Of a DNA stretch of 9,188 bases, positions 1 to 7,152 are shown piece by piece (position 1 is the stretch's first letter; each line of letters opens with the position of its first letter). The position numbers were made by a program, and so were the translations under genes. Below the pieces are notes generated by a model. That model was not told where the DNA came from. It was given only the letters and a program-made list of their open reading frames with translations, and ran no database searches. The stretch comes from an uncultured Prevotella sp. (GTDB lineage: Bacteria; Bacteroidota; Bacteroidia; Bacteroidales; Bacteroidaceae). The stretch covers positions 1-9,188 of the forward strand of contig CALJCU010000604.1 of assembly GCA_938023885.1 (NCBI GenBank). The letters are read 5' to 3'.

Positions 1-54
1 CCGCCCAGAATGTTTTCACAACGGAATAATCCTTATTGTGATTAGCTAAAATTT
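1..54 (-). ncRNA. tracrRNA, 5' part (3' end beyond the left edge)
   Basis: Positions 36-54 are identical to bases 2-20 of the CRISPR repeat read on the array's minus strand. An RNA copied from the minus strand here therefore pairs over 19 uninterrupted base pairs with the 5' half of the crRNA repeat. After the anti-repeat the RNA reads ACAAUAAGG, then GGAUUAUUCC (32-23), a small GGA/UCC hairpin that can be extended by flanking CACAA/UUGUG, then GAAAACAUUC. The ACAAUAAGG element is also found just after the anti-repeat of the Neisseria meningitidis type II-C tracrRNA (recalled, not searched). The RNA should bridge crRNA and Cas9 and serve RNase III processing. It is transcribed divergently from cas9 and leaves the window at position 1, so its distal hairpins and terminator are not visible. 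The 5' end is estimated at 54-57 from the promoter. Confidence 0.9.
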
Positions 55-60
55 ATGCTG

Positions 61-91
61 CAAATTTAATAATTTCTTCTCAAACACACAA
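61..91 (-). promoter_or_regulatory. tracrRNA promoter, Bacteroidetes type
   Basis: On the minus strand, TTG (91-89) is followed after 20 bases by TAAATTTG (68-61), matching the Bacteroidetes -33/-7 consensus TTG-N19-20-TAnnTTTG. Transcription would start about 4-7 bases downstream, at 57-54, exactly where the anti-repeat begins. That coincidence is the best support for both the promoter and the RNA. Confidence 0.75.
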
Positions 92-110
92 CTTTTCAAA
101 GAAAAAATTA

Positions 111-118
111 TAATTTTG
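111..118 (+). promoter_or_regulatory. Probable cas9 operon -7 element
   Basis: TAATTTTG matches the Bacteroidetes -7 consensus TAnnTTTG and lies 27 bases before the cas9 ATG, giving a leader of about 20 bases. No TTG is present at the expected -33 position, so this is a half match. It is divergent from the tracrRNA promoter, with about 40 bases between the two -7 elements. A start further upstream would overlap the tracrRNA promoter. Confidence 0.5.
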
Positions 119-145
119 CTTCAAACAATAATTAAACCAAAATTA

Positions 146-3100
146 ATGGGAAAAATTCTTGGATTGGACCTTGGAACTAACAGTATTGGCTGGGCTCTGA
201 TAGATGACGAAGAGAAACGCATCGTCAAGGCTGGCAGCCGTATCATCCCGATGGATGCAGCTACCTTAAGTGCTTTTGAAACCGGTAATCTTCAATCACC
301 AGCATCTGTGCGAACAGGTTTCCGTGGTACACGGCGACTGTACCAGCGAGCGGAACTACGCCGCGAACGACTTCTCAGAGTACTTCATCTTCTCGGCTTT
401 CTACCTGAACATTTTAAGAGCCAGATCGATTTTACAGAGCATCCTGGTCAATTTATAAACCATGGAGAGCCATTATTACCATATTGTAAAAATACGGCTG
501 GTAAGAATGAGTTTATCTTTATGGATGCCTTCAATGAGATGCTTGCCGATTTTCAACTCTATCACCCCGAATTGGTAGCTGATGGCAGAAAAGTACCATA
601 CGATTGGACGATCTACTATCTTCGCAAGAAAGCATTGAAGAAAGCCATCACGCGTGAAGAACTGGCATGGATCATATTAAATTTCAATACCAAACGTGGC
701 TATTACCAGCTTCGCGGTAAGGATGAGGCTGCTGCAAACAAAAACGAGGAATACGCCGTGCTGACGGTAGAACAAGCTGAAAAGACTGGTGCCAACAAGC
801 AACATCATGGCTGTAAATGGTATGAGATAACTTATGGGAATGGAGCTACTCAGCGGAAGAGTGGTCCCGAGCCTCCCCGTAAGCCCGGAGACAAAGTGGA
901 GTTGATTATTACCACCACTCTTGATAAAGACGGTAACGTAAAGCTAAACAAGGAAGGGCAACCAACCGTCAAGTTACGTGACCCAAAGGAAGGAGACTGG
1001 ACGCTGATGAAGAAACGAACAGAGGCTATCCTGAATAAAAGTCAAGAAACGGTCGGCTCATATATTTATGATTCCATTCTTGCTAATCCTACTGTAAAAG
1101 TGAGAGGGAAACTTGTGCATACCATAGAACGCAAGTACTATCGTGATGAACTCAGACAAATTTTGGACACACAGACAAAATTCATTCCTGAACTCAGTAA
1201 CAGACAGATACTTGCCAAATGCATCAATGACCTATACCATCAGAACGAGGCTCATCGCAGCTCTCTTGCTGATAAATCTATCACTGATTTCATCATCGAT
1301 GATATTATCTTCTATCAGAGACCTCTCAAAAGCAAGAAGAATGAGGTTGCCGACTGTCCTTTTGAATACTATGTTTATAAAGATCCCAAGACTGATGAGC
1401 AAAAACGTCAACATCTAAAGTGCGTTGCCAAGTCTAATCCCTATTATCAAGAATTTCGTCTCTGGCAATTTATCCAGGACCTTCATATCTATCAGCGGCA
1501 GAAAGAAGTTAATGGAAAACTTAAAACCGATGTGGATGTCACGTCAGAATTGATAACATCAGAAGATGACATTGTCGCCCTTTTTGATTGGCTCAATGAG
1601 CGTAAGGAGGTAAGCCAGGAGCAGCTGCTCAAGTCTCCGGTACTAAACCTTGGCAACCATTCACAGGAATATCGTTGGAACTATGTTGAATCCAAATCTT
1701 ATCCGTGTAATGAGACTCATTACGAGATCACTAAACGGATGAAGGAAGTAGAGGGCTGTCCTCACCTTTCGTTCAGTCAAGAGATGGACCTATGGCATAT
1801 TCTCTACTCTGTAGAGGACATCATCGACCTTGATAAGGCCCTTCACCATTTTGCCCATAAGAACAATATAGACGAAGATTCCTTTGCCAGGTTGTTTGTA
1901 ACCTTTGAACCCTTCGAGGATGATTATGGTGCCTATTCGGAAAAGGCTATCAAACGGCTGCTGACCTTAATGCGTTGTGGTAAATATTGGGATCAAAACA
2001 ATATTGACACCAAGACACAAACGAGAATTGAACACATTATCAACGGCGAGGTAGACGAAAGTATCTCTATGCAAGTTAGAAAGAAAGCGCTTAGCCTGAA
2101 AGATACCCGAAGCTTCCGTTATCTTCCTCTGTGGCTTGCAAGCTATGTCATCTACAATCGTCATTCTGAAGCTACAGATATCTCCGTCTGGAAAAAGCCT
2201 GAAGATATAGATGATTTTCTGCGACATGATTTTCGTCAACACTCTCTGCGTAATCCTATCGTAGAGATGGTCCTTGGTGAGACTATAAGAATCGTACGTG
2301 ATATATGGAAGATGTACGGTAAGATTTCGGAAGTACATATAGAAATGGCTCGCGAACTGAAACAGGCAAAAGAAAAACGGCAGAGAACTGCACTGAACAT
2401 GCTGAGTAATCAGCGCACAAACTTCCGTATTAAACTTCTGCTACAAGAGTTTGCGTCTCCAGAATATAAGATTGAGGATGTCCGTCCTCAGTCACTAAGC
2501 CAGCAAGAGATATTCAAAATCTTCGAAAGCTATGCCCTCGAGAACGGTCAAGAGGTCCCCGATGATATTCAAGTTATCGTAGACAACCTTGGCAATCCTT
2601 CAAAACATGTCAGTGGAAATGAGATCATGCGTTATCGTCTGTGGCTGGAACAGCAATACCTGTCGCCATACACCGGGCAACCTATCCCCTTGTCAAAGCT
2701 TTTCACAACTGCCTATGAGATAGAGCATGTCATTCCGCAATCGCGCTATTACGACGACTCTCTAAGTAACAAAGTCATATGTGAGAGTGAGGTTAACAAG
2801 GACAAAGGACGTATGCTCGGATACGAGTATATTCTGAAAAATGGCGGGAAGATTGTCAATGGAACCGGCGGAAGACGGTACAAGATTCTAGACCATATAC
2901 AATATGAAGAATTTGTAAAAAAACATTATACTGCCAATTATAACAAAATGCGTAAATTGCTAATGGACGATATTCCTGATGGATTCATTCTGCGCCAGCT
3001 CAACGATAGTCGTTACATAGCACGTAAGGCTCTGGAAATACTCTCACACCTTGTGAGAGAGCAGGGTGAAGAAACAGCTGTTTCCAAGCATATCATAGCA

Positions 3101-4630
3101 ACAAACGGCAGAATCACAGACCAACTGAAAAAAGATTGGGGATTAAATGATGTATGGAATGATACCATTGCTCCACGCTTCGAGAGAATGAACCACATCA
3201 CTGGTACACAGGATTATGGCGGATGGGTCAGCCACGACGGTAAGCGTTTCTTCCAGACCAACGTACCCTTAGAGATATCGCGGGGCTTCAGCAAAAAACG
3301 TATTGACCACCGTCACCATGCGATGGACGCTATCGTCATTGCCTGTGCCACACGGGACCATGTCAACCTGCTCAACAATTCAGCAGCACTGTCTGACAAA
3401 AAAGACTACAGATATGATCTACGGAGCAAGCTGTGTGAGAAGGTAAAGACGGACGCAAACGGCAACTATGTCTGGAGATTCCGTAAGCCATGGGAGTCTT
3501 TCACCCAAGACACCAAGAACGAACTGACAACAATGATTGTCAGCTTCAAGCAGAACCTGCGTGTCATCAATAAGATGACAAACTTCTACTGGCATTATGA
3601 AAATGGCAAGAAAGTGCTCGCCCGTCAGACACGAGGTGATGGATGGGCTATCCGTCGCTCACTCCACAAGGCTACAGTATCAGGAGCGGTCAAATTACAA
3701 CTTAAGAAAACTGAAAGACTTGCCGTAGCTTTGGATCATCCTCATCTTATATGTGACAAAGAGATTAGAAACGCCATCTATAAGGTGATAGATCTCTATC
3801 ATGGAAAGGCTGACAATAAGACACTGCTAAAATATTTCAAGGACAGAGAGTATAAGGTAGGTAATAAGGACATCAGTAAGGTGGAAGTTTATTACACGCC
3901 TGACGTGCCCGAACTATCAGCAACGCGCGTGGCTCTGACTACTGCGTTTACACGTAAGGAGGCGGAGTCGGTCACTGATACCGGCATAAGAAAGATTCTG
4001 CTCCGGCATCTTGATAAGTACATGACAGACGGGAAAGACCATCCAGAGCTTGCCTTCTCACCCGATGGTATCAACGATATGAATGAGCATATCAAAGAGC
4101 TGAATGATGGAAAAAATCATAAGTCTATCCTTAAGGTTAGAAAGACAGAATCACTTGGTATGAAATTCAACATCGGATTAAGAGGTAATAAGGATAAGAA
4201 ATTTGTAGAGGCAGATAAAGGAACAAACCTCTTCTTCGCTGTCTATGCCGATTCCGATGGTAGCCGTAGTTTTGAGAGCATTCCTTTCAATCTCGCTGTG
4301 GAGCGAGAGAAGAATCATCAAGATGTGGCACCTGCCAGAAATGAAAAAGGTGATAGTCTGCTGTTCACTCTCTCGCCAAATGATCTCGTTTATCTGCCAG
4401 AAGAAGGGGAGCACGTAACAAGCGAAAGTCTCGAAAAAACAAGAATTTATAAATTTGTGTCATGCACTGGCAATCGAGCCTTTTTTGTTAATTACAACGT
4501 TGCTACTTCCATTTTGGACAAAGTGGAATTCACTAAACTTAATAAATTTGAGTTTGACAATTCTCACAAAAGCATAAAGACTCTATGCATTAAGCTTCAC
4601 GTCGACCGTCTTGGCAATGTAACTCTATGA
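146..4630 (+). CDS. cas9: Type II-C CRISPR-associated endonuclease Cas9 (large Bacteroidetes form)
   Basis: RNA-guided DNA endonuclease of 1494 residues; HNH should cut the target strand and RuvC the other strand. RuvC-I is GLDLGTNSIGWA (catalytic D8). An arginine-rich bridge helix follows (about 55-80), then a REC lobe with a DKDGN-containing insert near 200-292. RuvC-II is HIEMAREL (E733). HNH is EIEHVIPQSR (E860, H861), with N884 aligning with SpCas9 N863. RuvC-III is HHAMDA (H1058, D1061). The WED and PAM-interacting region is roughly 1340-1494. All nuclease residues are present, with Glu instead of Asp just before the HNH histidine. It is longer than the compact II-C enzymes of about 980-1100 residues, as is usual in Bacteroidetes. 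I chose ATG 146, the residue just before GKILGLDLG; an in-frame TTG at 116 would add ten unconserved residues and lies inside the promoter. First gene of the cas9-cas1-cas2 operon, four bases before cas1. Confidence 0.97.
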   Translation: MGKILGLDLGTNSIGWALIDDEEKRIVKAGSRIIPMDAATLSAFETGNLQSPASVRTGFRGTRRLYQRAELRRERLLRVLHLLGFLPEHFKSQIDFTEHPGQFINHGEPLLPYCKNTAGKNEFIFMDAFNEMLADFQLYHPELVADGRKVPYDWTIYYLRKKALKKAITREELAWIILNFNTKRGYYQLRGKDEAAANKNEEYAVLTVEQAEKTGANKQHHGCKWYEITYGNGATQRKSGPEPPRKPGDKVELIITTTLDKDGNVKLNKEGQPTVKLRDPKEGDWTLMKKRTEAILNKSQETVGSYIYDSILANPTVKVRGKLVHTIERKYYRDELRQILDTQTKFIPELSNRQILAKCINDLYHQNEAHRSSLADKSITDFIIDDIIFYQRPLKSKKNEVADCPFEYYVYKDPKTDEQKRQHLKCVAKSNPYYQEFRLWQFIQDLHIYQRQKEVNGKLKTDVDVTSELITSEDDIVALFDWLNERKEVSQEQLLKSPVLNLGNHSQEYRWNYVESKSYPCNETHYEITKRMKEVEGCPHLSFSQEMDLWHILYSVEDIIDLDKALHHFAHKNNIDEDSFARLFVTFEPFEDDYGAYSEKAIKRLLTLMRCGKYWDQNNIDTKTQTRIEHIINGEVDESISMQVRKKALSLKDTRSFRYLPLWLASYVIYNRHSEATDISVWKKPEDIDDFLRHDFRQHSLRNPIVEMVLGETIRIVRDIWKMYGKISEVHIEMARELKQAKEKRQRTALNMLSNQRTNFRIKLLLQEFASPEYKIEDVRPQSLSQQEIFKIFESYALENGQEVPDDIQVIVDNLGNPSKHVSGNEIMRYRLWLEQQYLSPYTGQPIPLSKLFTTAYEIEHVIPQSRYYDDSLSNKVICESEVNKDKGRMLGYEYILKNGGKIVNGTGGRRYKILDHIQYEEFVKKHYTANYNKMRKLLMDDIPDGFILRQLNDSRYIARKALEILSHLVREQGEETAVSKHIIATNGRITDQLKKDWGLNDVWNDTIAPRFERMNHITGTQDYGGWVSHDGKRFFQTNVPLEISRGFSKKRIDHRHHAMDAIVIACATRDHVNLLNNSAALSDKKDYRYDLRSKLCEKVKTDANGNYVWRFRKPWESFTQDTKNELTTMIVSFKQNLRVINKMTNFYWHYENGKKVLARQTRGDGWAIRRSLHKATVSGAVKLQLKKTERLAVALDHPHLICDKEIRNAIYKVIDLYHGKADNKTLLKYFKDREYKVGNKDISKVEVYYTPDVPELSATRVALTTAFTRKEAESVTDTGIRKILLRHLDKYMTDGKDHPELAFSPDGINDMNEHIKELNDGKNHKSILKVRKTESLGMKFNIGLRGNKDKKFVEADKGTNLFFAVYADSDGSRSFESIPFNLAVEREKNHQDVAPARNEKGDSLLFTLSPNDLVYLPEEGEHVTSESLEKTRIYKFVSCTGNRAFFVNYNVATSILDKVEFTKLNKFEFDNSHKSIKTLCIKLHVDRLGNVTL

Positions 4631-4634
4631 GCCT

Positions 4635-5573
4635 ATGATCAAGAAAACCTTGTATTTTGGCAACCCTGCACATCTGTCGCTCCGCAACCGGCAACTCGTC
4701 ATACGAATGCCGGAAGTGGAGCGCAACAAGGAACTGCCGGATATCATCAAGAAAGAAGGCACACGTACCATACCTATAGAAGATATTGGTATCGTTGTCC
4801 TCGACAACCGAGAGATAACCGTTACTCAAGGTGTCATGACTGCCCTACTCGACAATACTGCAGCGGTCATTACTTGTAATGAGAAACGAATGCCAACAGG
4901 CCTACTACTCCCTCTTCAGGGTAATACCACACAGAACGAACGGTTCCGTAACCAGCTCGATGCCAGCCTGCCTTTGAAAAAGCAACTTTGGCAGCAGACA
5001 ATAAAAGCAAAGATAGAAAACCAGGCATGGCTGCTTTCAAAGACCACACCAAAATCCGTGGCTTGTATGTTTGCGTGGGCTCAAGATGTAAAGAGCGGTG
5101 ACCCCGATAATTATGAATCGCGGGCTGCTGTCTATTATTGGAAGAATATATTTCGTGATATACCCGACTTTATCAGATCCCAAGAAGGGATATACCCTAA
5201 CAACCTGCTCAATTACGGTTATGCCATCCTTCGCGCTACCGTCGCCAGGTCTCTTGTGGTCAGTGGACTATTACCCGTCATGGGCATCCACCATCATAAC
5301 AAGTACAATGCTTATTGTTTGGCAGATGATATCATGGAGCCTTATCGCCCATACGTCGACCAAGTAGTATTGGACATCATGTCTCGCTATGATCCCATCG
5401 AAAATCTTACGAAAGAACTTAAAGCAGAATTACTTTCCATTCCTGCCCGTGACGTAAAGATATGTAGAAAACGGAGCCCGTTGATGATTGCCGTAGCACA
5501 GACAACCGCAAGTCTCTCCAAATGTTTCAACGGCGAGACACGAAAAATAGCTTATCCCTCCATGAGTGATTAA
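4635..5573 (+). CDS. cas1: CRISPR-associated integrase Cas1 (type II)
   Basis: Metal-dependent integrase of 312 residues that, with Cas2, inserts new spacers into the array. The N-terminal beta domain includes IPIEDIGIVVLDNREITVT (about 46-64), typical of type II Cas1. The C-terminal helical domain carries the catalytic set: E161 in NYESRAAVYYW, H220 in GIHHHNKYN and E235 in DDIMEPYRP, with the same 15-residue His-to-Glu spacing as in S. pyogenes Cas1. The length is normal for the family. The ATG lies four bases after the cas9 stop, so translation is probably coupled, and the 3' end overlaps cas2 by eight bases. With no csn2 or cas4 next to it, the set is type II-C, where Cas9 itself is expected to help choose protospacers beside the right PAM. 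It looks intact. Confidence 0.96.
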   Translation: MIKKTLYFGNPAHLSLRNRQLVIRMPEVERNKELPDIIKKEGTRTIPIEDIGIVVLDNREITVTQGVMTALLDNTAAVITCNEKRMPTGLLLPLQGNTTQNERFRNQLDASLPLKKQLWQQTIKAKIENQAWLLSKTTPKSVACMFAWAQDVKSGDPDNYESRAAVYYWKNIFRDIPDFIRSQEGIYPNNLLNYGYAILRATVARSLVVSGLLPVMGIHHHNKYNAYCLADDIMEPYRPYVDQVVLDIMSRYDPIENLTKELKAELLSIPARDVKICRKRSPLMIAVAQTTASLSKCFNGETRKIAYPSMSD

Positions 5574-5901
5574 TCGGCTTAATGAATATCGTGTCATGTG
5601 GGTTCTCGTTTTCTACGACCTGCCTACAGAGACTGCCAAGCAGCGTAAGGCAGCAGCCCGCTTCCGTAAAGAGATTATGGGAGACGGCTTTTCCATGTTC
5701 CAGTTTTCCATCTACGTTCGTCACTGTGCAAGTATAGAGAATGCGCAGGTTCATGTCAAGCGCGTCAAGAGCCTTTTACCGGAAGAAGGTGATGTCGGCA
5801 TTCTTGTCATCACAGACAAACAGTTTGGTGATATAGAAATTTTCCATTGCAAAAAGGAGAAGAAGAATCTTGATACACCAATACAACTCGAGCTGTTCTA
5901 A
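5566..5901 (+). CDS. cas2: CRISPR-associated protein Cas2 (type II)
   Basis: Small ferredoxin-fold protein of 111 residues that bridges two Cas1 dimers in the spacer-integration complex. The first strand is MWVLVFYDLPTET with the conserved Asp at residue 18. It is followed by FRKEIMGDGFSMFQFSIYVR, then VGILVITDKQFG and the C-terminal LELF typical of this group. I chose GTG 5566, which overlaps the end of cas1 by eight bases, because the RLNEYRVMW stretch that it includes matches the usual start of type II-C Cas2 proteins. The only other in-frame candidate, ATG 5596, would begin at MWVLVF and lose those ten residues. It is the last cas gene; the strand then enters a strong hairpin. Confidence 0.95.
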   Translation: MINRLNEYRVMWVLVFYDLPTETAKQRKAAARFRKEIMGDGFSMFQFSIYVRHCASIENAQVHVKRVKSLLPEEGDVGILVITDKQFGDIEIFHCKKEKKNLDTPIQLELF

Positions 5902-5938
5902 GGTATCTTACACAAAATAGTGTAGAATGATGTATCAG

Positions 5939-5995
5939 AGAAAGTGATTCCATCATTTTTGATGGAATCACTTTCTTCAACTCATTCTTTTTTTT
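5939..5995 (+). terminator. Hairpin and T-run after cas2, likely transcription terminator
   Basis: Bases 5939-5955 and 5960-5976 form a perfect 17-bp inverted repeat (arm GAAAGTGATTCCATCA plus one more A-T pair) around a TTTT loop. A run of eight T follows at 5988-5995. It lies 37 bases after the cas2 stop. The T-run starts 11 bases after the stem rather than directly, so this is not a textbook intrinsic terminator. The same hairpin also forms in the minus-strand RNA leaving the array, but without a U-run on that side. It may act as a two-way barrier between convergent transcripts. Confidence 0.7.
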
Positions 5996-6046
5996 ATTGT
6001 AAAGTATGTCTTATACTACTCATTTACAACTAATTACGAGAATCAA
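5977..6046. other. AT-rich strip between cas2 hairpin and first repeat; possible leader or trailer
   Basis: About 70 bases with no gene. It contains the T-run, a small inverted repeat AGTAT-GTCTT-ATACT (6003-6017), and ends in GAGAATCAA directly before repeat 1. If spacers are acquired at the cas-proximal end, this is the leader. Because crRNAs are read on the minus strand, it would instead be the transcriptional trailer. The sequence alone does not decide. Confidence 0.35.
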
Positions 6047-7091
6047 GTTGTTGATGACTACGCAAAGGTAGCAAAATTTTAGCTAATCACAACAAAAGGA
6101 ATGATGGGAACTATTACCTACAAGTTGTTGATGACTACGCAAAGGTAGCAAAATTTTAGCTAATCACAACGGAAGGCATATCATTTATTTTTTATAATTT
6201 GTTGTTGATGACTACGCAAAGGTAGCAAAATTTTAGCTAATCACAACTCCGTCGGTGCAGTCCTTGCACTGAAACGGTTGTTGATGACTACGCAAAGGTA
6301 GCAAAATTTTAGCTAATCACAACTTTCTTCTCATTGGTGCTGTATTTTATTTGTTGTTGATGACTACGCAAAGGTAGCAAAATTTTAGCTAATCACAACC
6401 ATCCCGCCAGGGTGCCGCCAAGGGTGCAGGTTGTTGATGACTACGCAAAGGTAGCAAAATTTTAGCTAATCACAACTGCAAACAACAGTTTGGTAAAGAA
6501 CGGCTGTTGTTGATGACTACGCAAAGGTAGCAAAATTTTAGCTAATCACAACAGACCGGGATGTCTTTTTCACCTATGGGAAGTTGTTGATGACTACGCA
6601 AAGGTAGCAAAATTTTAGCTAATCACAACTTCGGGTCCATGTGGGGCGATTTTAGCGATGTTGTTGATGACTACGCAAAGGTAGCAAAATTTTAGCTAAT
6701 CACAACAGGCAAACTTGAAGTTACCCTCGGAGTCACGTTGTTGATGACTACGCAAAGGTAGCAAAATTTTAGCTAATCACAACACCATGCTTCTGTATAT
6801 CTACCATGACATTGTTGTTGATGACTACGCAAAGGTAGCAAAATTTTAGCTAATCACAACGCTTCGAAAGGTAACCTTAATCGTTCTGTTGTTGTTGATG
6901 ACTACGCAAAGGTAGCAAAATTTTAGCTAATCACAACGTTATTGCTGATGCAAATATGTATCTTCAGGTTGTTGATGACTACGCAAAGGTAGCAAAATTT
7001 TAGCTAATCACAACACTGTTATACTGAAAGCTATCGTGTATGTTGTTGTTGATGACTACGCAAAGGTAGCAAAATTTTAGCTAATCACAAC
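6047..7091 (-). CRISPR. CRISPR array, 14 repeats of 47 bp and 13 spacers of 29-30 bp
   Basis: The plus-strand repeat runs from GTTGTTGATGACTACGC to TTTTAGCTAATCACAAC, 47 bases in all. I read all 14 copies as identical; they start at 6047, 6124, 6201, 6277, 6353, 6430, 6506, 6583, 6660, 6737, 6814, 6891, 6968 and 7045. Spacers 3, 4 and 6 are 29 bases and the other ten are 30. crRNA polarity is minus, since only then does the 5' half of the repeat (GTTGTGATTAGCTAAAATTT) pair with the tracrRNA anti-repeat. Transcription therefore runs towards cas2. No degenerate terminal repeat is present at the left end, and the right end runs into a partial unit and an insertion sequence. Repeat and spacer lengths are typical of Bacteroidetes type II-C. 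I found no match to any spacer elsewhere in the window. Confidence 0.98.
6063..6092 (-). promoter_or_regulatory. Repeat-embedded crRNA promoter (shown for repeat 1; present in all 14)
   Basis: Read on the crRNA strand, the repeat has TTG at bases 2-4 and TACCTTTG at bases 24-31, separated by exactly 19 bases. This is a full match to the Bacteroidetes TTG-N19-TAnnTTTG promoter. The expected start lies around repeat bases 35-38, so each transcript would carry the last ten or so bases of the repeat, the whole spacer, and the next repeat's tracrRNA-pairing half. Promoters inside repeats are known for Neisseria type II-C arrays; here the match is inferred from sequence. The same elements recur in every repeat at the same offset. 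Confidence 0.65.
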
Positions 7092-7125
7092 CCATTTTTG
7101 AAGAATTTCGTACCCACGCTCAGTT
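7092..7125 (-). CRISPR. Probable 14th spacer and stub of a truncated 15th repeat
   Basis: After repeat 14 there are 31 bases that look like another spacer, and then GTTG (7123-7126), the first bases of the repeat, at the position where the next repeat is due. The match stops where the insertion sequence begins (GTAAA at 7126; the G is shared). The spacer is one base longer than the others. A four-base stub could be chance, so this is moderate evidence that the insertion sequence cut into the array. Confidence 0.5.
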
Positions 7126-7151
7126 GTAAAGAGTCAACCAGCAAGTGCAAT
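7126..7151 (+). repeat. Left terminal inverted repeat of the IS30-family element
   Basis: Reads GTAAAGAGTCAA, five unmatched bases, then AAGTGCAAT. It matches the reverse complement of the right end at 19 of 26 positions. It begins one base into the GTTG remnant of the CRISPR repeat and stops just after the transposase stop codon. Confidence 0.7.
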
Positions 7152-7152
7152 A

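Noticed and set aside
116..145. TTG start adding ten residues to Cas9
   Set aside because: The TTG overlaps the TAATTTTG promoter element, and the added residues are not part of the conserved Cas9 start; ATG 146 fits the family.
5909..5924. Small TACAC/GTGTA hairpin just after cas2
   Set aside because: A 5-bp AT-rich stem is expected by chance and the strong hairpin next to it is the better terminator candidate.
5574..6046. A csn2 or cas4 gene after cas2
   Set aside because: No open frame remains between cas2 and the array; the subtype is II-C.
6047..7091. Reading the array on the plus strand, in line with the cas genes
   Set aside because: The anti-repeat at 36-54 pairs with the 5' half of the repeat only when crRNAs are minus-strand, and no Bacteroidetes promoter is seen in the plus-strand repeat.
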